From: Breviolum minutum Mf 1.05b.01
Lineage: Eukaryota > Sar > Dinophyceae > Suessiales > Symbiodiniaceae
Length of the DNA stretch: 64,000 nucleotides
Assembly (NCBI GenBank): GCA_000507305.1
Contig: DF239827.1
Coordinates: 281,325-345,324, forward strand
Reading direction: 5' to 3'
Shown: positions 62,101 through 64,000 of the stretch, in pieces
Layout: each line of letters starts with the position of its first letter
Numbering within the stretch: the first letter of the stretch is position 1
Translations under genes and position numbers: made by a program
Notes under the pieces: generated by a model
What the model was told of the DNA's origin: nothing
The model's input: only the letters and a program-made list of their open reading frames with translations
The model's database searches: none

Positions 62101-64000
62101 TTTCATCCCTAGGGAGATGATTCAATTTGACTAAAATTTGTCAAATGGGTTGGTTCAACCACCAACCAGTTTTGTGTAAATTGCTATGCACCCAGTAACC
62201 TTCCAGCCTTCCACCAACTCCCTCGGCTCGGCTCGGCGGGTTTGTTCAGCGGCGGGGAAGGGGGTCAGTGGCTGTCGGGGGGGGTTCTGTGCGAAAAAAC
62301 CTTCCGTTCACTCGCCATGGATGCGGGTGGTGTGAAGTTGGCCAAGGTGGGGAAGCTCCCCGGTTGGTTGGGTTATATTTTAGGGCCATGGAAATCCTAC
62401 CCAGTTACTGTATATTCCGGGATTATATATTTTGTTTAGGCCATGAAATAAGGATCCCTATTAAACAACCAAGATTCAATGGAAAGTAAGATGTTTTTTT
62501 TTCGTGGTTCGTATGATTATGGCATGTTGTTTTGAAAAAATAATGATATTGTATGATATTGTTGGTGGTTCAGAAATTCAGATAACAAGTTCAGCTTGCT
62601 AGTAAAAATCTCACTATTTACAAATTGTACAACTATTTTTGTTGCATCCGGTTATCCTTTTATCCTTTTGGTAGTCTTTCAGTTTATTTGTCAAGATTTA
62701 TCTTCATCCATGTTGTATGTCAATGGGTGTCTATCGGATCTAAAAAGATTTGGGAGCTAGAATATTCCAAAGACGGGAATGAGCATCAACAGTTTGGTCG
62801 AAGTAGGAGTTGTCAAACTAAGATTTTGTTACATAAGAACACACCTGTAAAAGAAAGGGGAAAATTTCCCGGCAGCATTGTTTGTCACCTGAACCCAGCT
62901 GAACTACCAGAGCTGTAAAATTGTGATATCAATAGAGCTCAGGTGGTCAAAGGAGAACAGTTAGTTGATGATCAGAGAAAGTTGATTTAATATGCACTGA
63001 GGGTACTTATACCCACTACCACCTGGCCATGTGAATATTGCTTCCTACACCAACTATAGGAGATGTAGCAAATACCCCACCATAGAAGAAATGAGACGCT
63101 TGACGGACAAAATCTAGCAAAGAAGCTGTCTGACTTCATTCCATGAAGAGATGCGTGAAATTCACTCCAGAAAAGCCAGTTCTATTTAGCACATTCATGG
63201 ACGATCCAAGAAGTATGAAGTAGCGCTTTTGCAGGTTCCCTCTATCAAAGGTCATGTTCGGAATGAGGGTGAATTAAATACCCTTGGCAATTTGTTTAGG
63301 AGATCCCAGGGTGGATGAAATCCAGCCAGATGGGAAATCTGTCAGGTGTTTGTCGATTTTTTATATACATATGGGAGTTATCTAAACTAGCTGTACGTAC
63401 CCAAGAGAACCTGTGGGCTAAATACAGGTTATCATATCACTTGGGGGTATCCAAATTATGGTCATTTGGGGCCCTCCAAAAGTATCCAACCCAAAAGTAC
63501 TTGACATGACTTTCAAGGGTAGGCATACCTTTCAGATTTACCAAGGTTCGTGAAGGAAAGATTCACCCAGATGATTTGATCAAAATCTCAGGGTGTAAGC
63601 TATGGCATGCTTTGATGTCCACTTGGATACTGTTGATGGTTCAGAAATCCGACGATCACCACCTGGGATGTATAAAAACCCATAAATAATCGGATAAACT
63701 ACCAACCTCAACTGTTGCAGGATTTCTGAACCATCAACAGTAGTATGGCGTATTTCACCATACTTCCCTTCTTTGCCTTCGAATCTCCACCCCCGACTTT
63801 TTCTGGAAAAGGTTGAAAAAATCCTGGGACGCACCGGATCTCGTGGCGGAGTTATCCAGGTCCTTGGGGTATTTCAAATTCCCTTGAGGGGGTTGGAATG
63901 AATCTTCACTACCAAAGTTCATCCCATTGTTTAGTCTTGATGTAGCACTTCACAAATCCAATATGGCAGAACAAACAGGGGTTTCAAGTGGTTAGGTAAA

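Overview
The window looks like nuclear DNA of a protist with intron-rich genes, most likely a dinoflagellate (Symbiodiniaceae-like). The best evidence is one gene recognised by its protein motifs, a metallophosphoesterase rebuilt from six exons (11674-15703, +). All five of its 3' splice sites are AG followed by G. Intron 2 has no in-frame GT donor, so it must use GC or GA, and intron 4 is best explained by a GC donor. GC/GA donors and AG|G acceptors are known hallmarks of dinoflagellate genes. There is no bacterial-style gene packing, and I saw no rRNA, tRNA, CRISPR array or operon. One ambiguous base (n at 17115) suggests a draft assembly.

Layout. 1-11 kb holds scattered exon-like segments on the plus strand, two of them PPR-like (590 and 9320), an AT-rich GIY-YIG endonuclease segment (7002-7307), and two long minus-strand open frames of doubtful status. 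11.4-15.7 kb is the metallophosphoesterase gene. From 16 to 64 kb the sequence alternates short plus-strand exon candidates, typically 80-250 bp and often opening with AG|G, with long non-coding stretches full of small inverted-repeat elements. Almost every candidate with good composition reads on the plus strand, which fits the unidirectional gene arrangement of dinoflagellates. Apart from the phosphoesterase and the GIY-YIG segment, these exons carry no family I can name with confidence. Their boundaries were judged by eye and several could be chance open frames.

The dominant feature is a community of at least eight families of 80-150 bp foldback elements (here A, B, C, D, E, F, G and I), about 55 recognisable copies in 64 kb, with family-specific terminal inverted repeats and no transposase in the window. 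They behave like MITEs. Several sit a few bases from predicted splice sites or inside confirmed introns of the phosphoesterase gene, so some may be introner-like intron generators. Low-complexity tracts (CAY, ATC, ATATC, AAC) and a degenerate telomere-like tract (about 34.0-34.2 kb) complete the picture.
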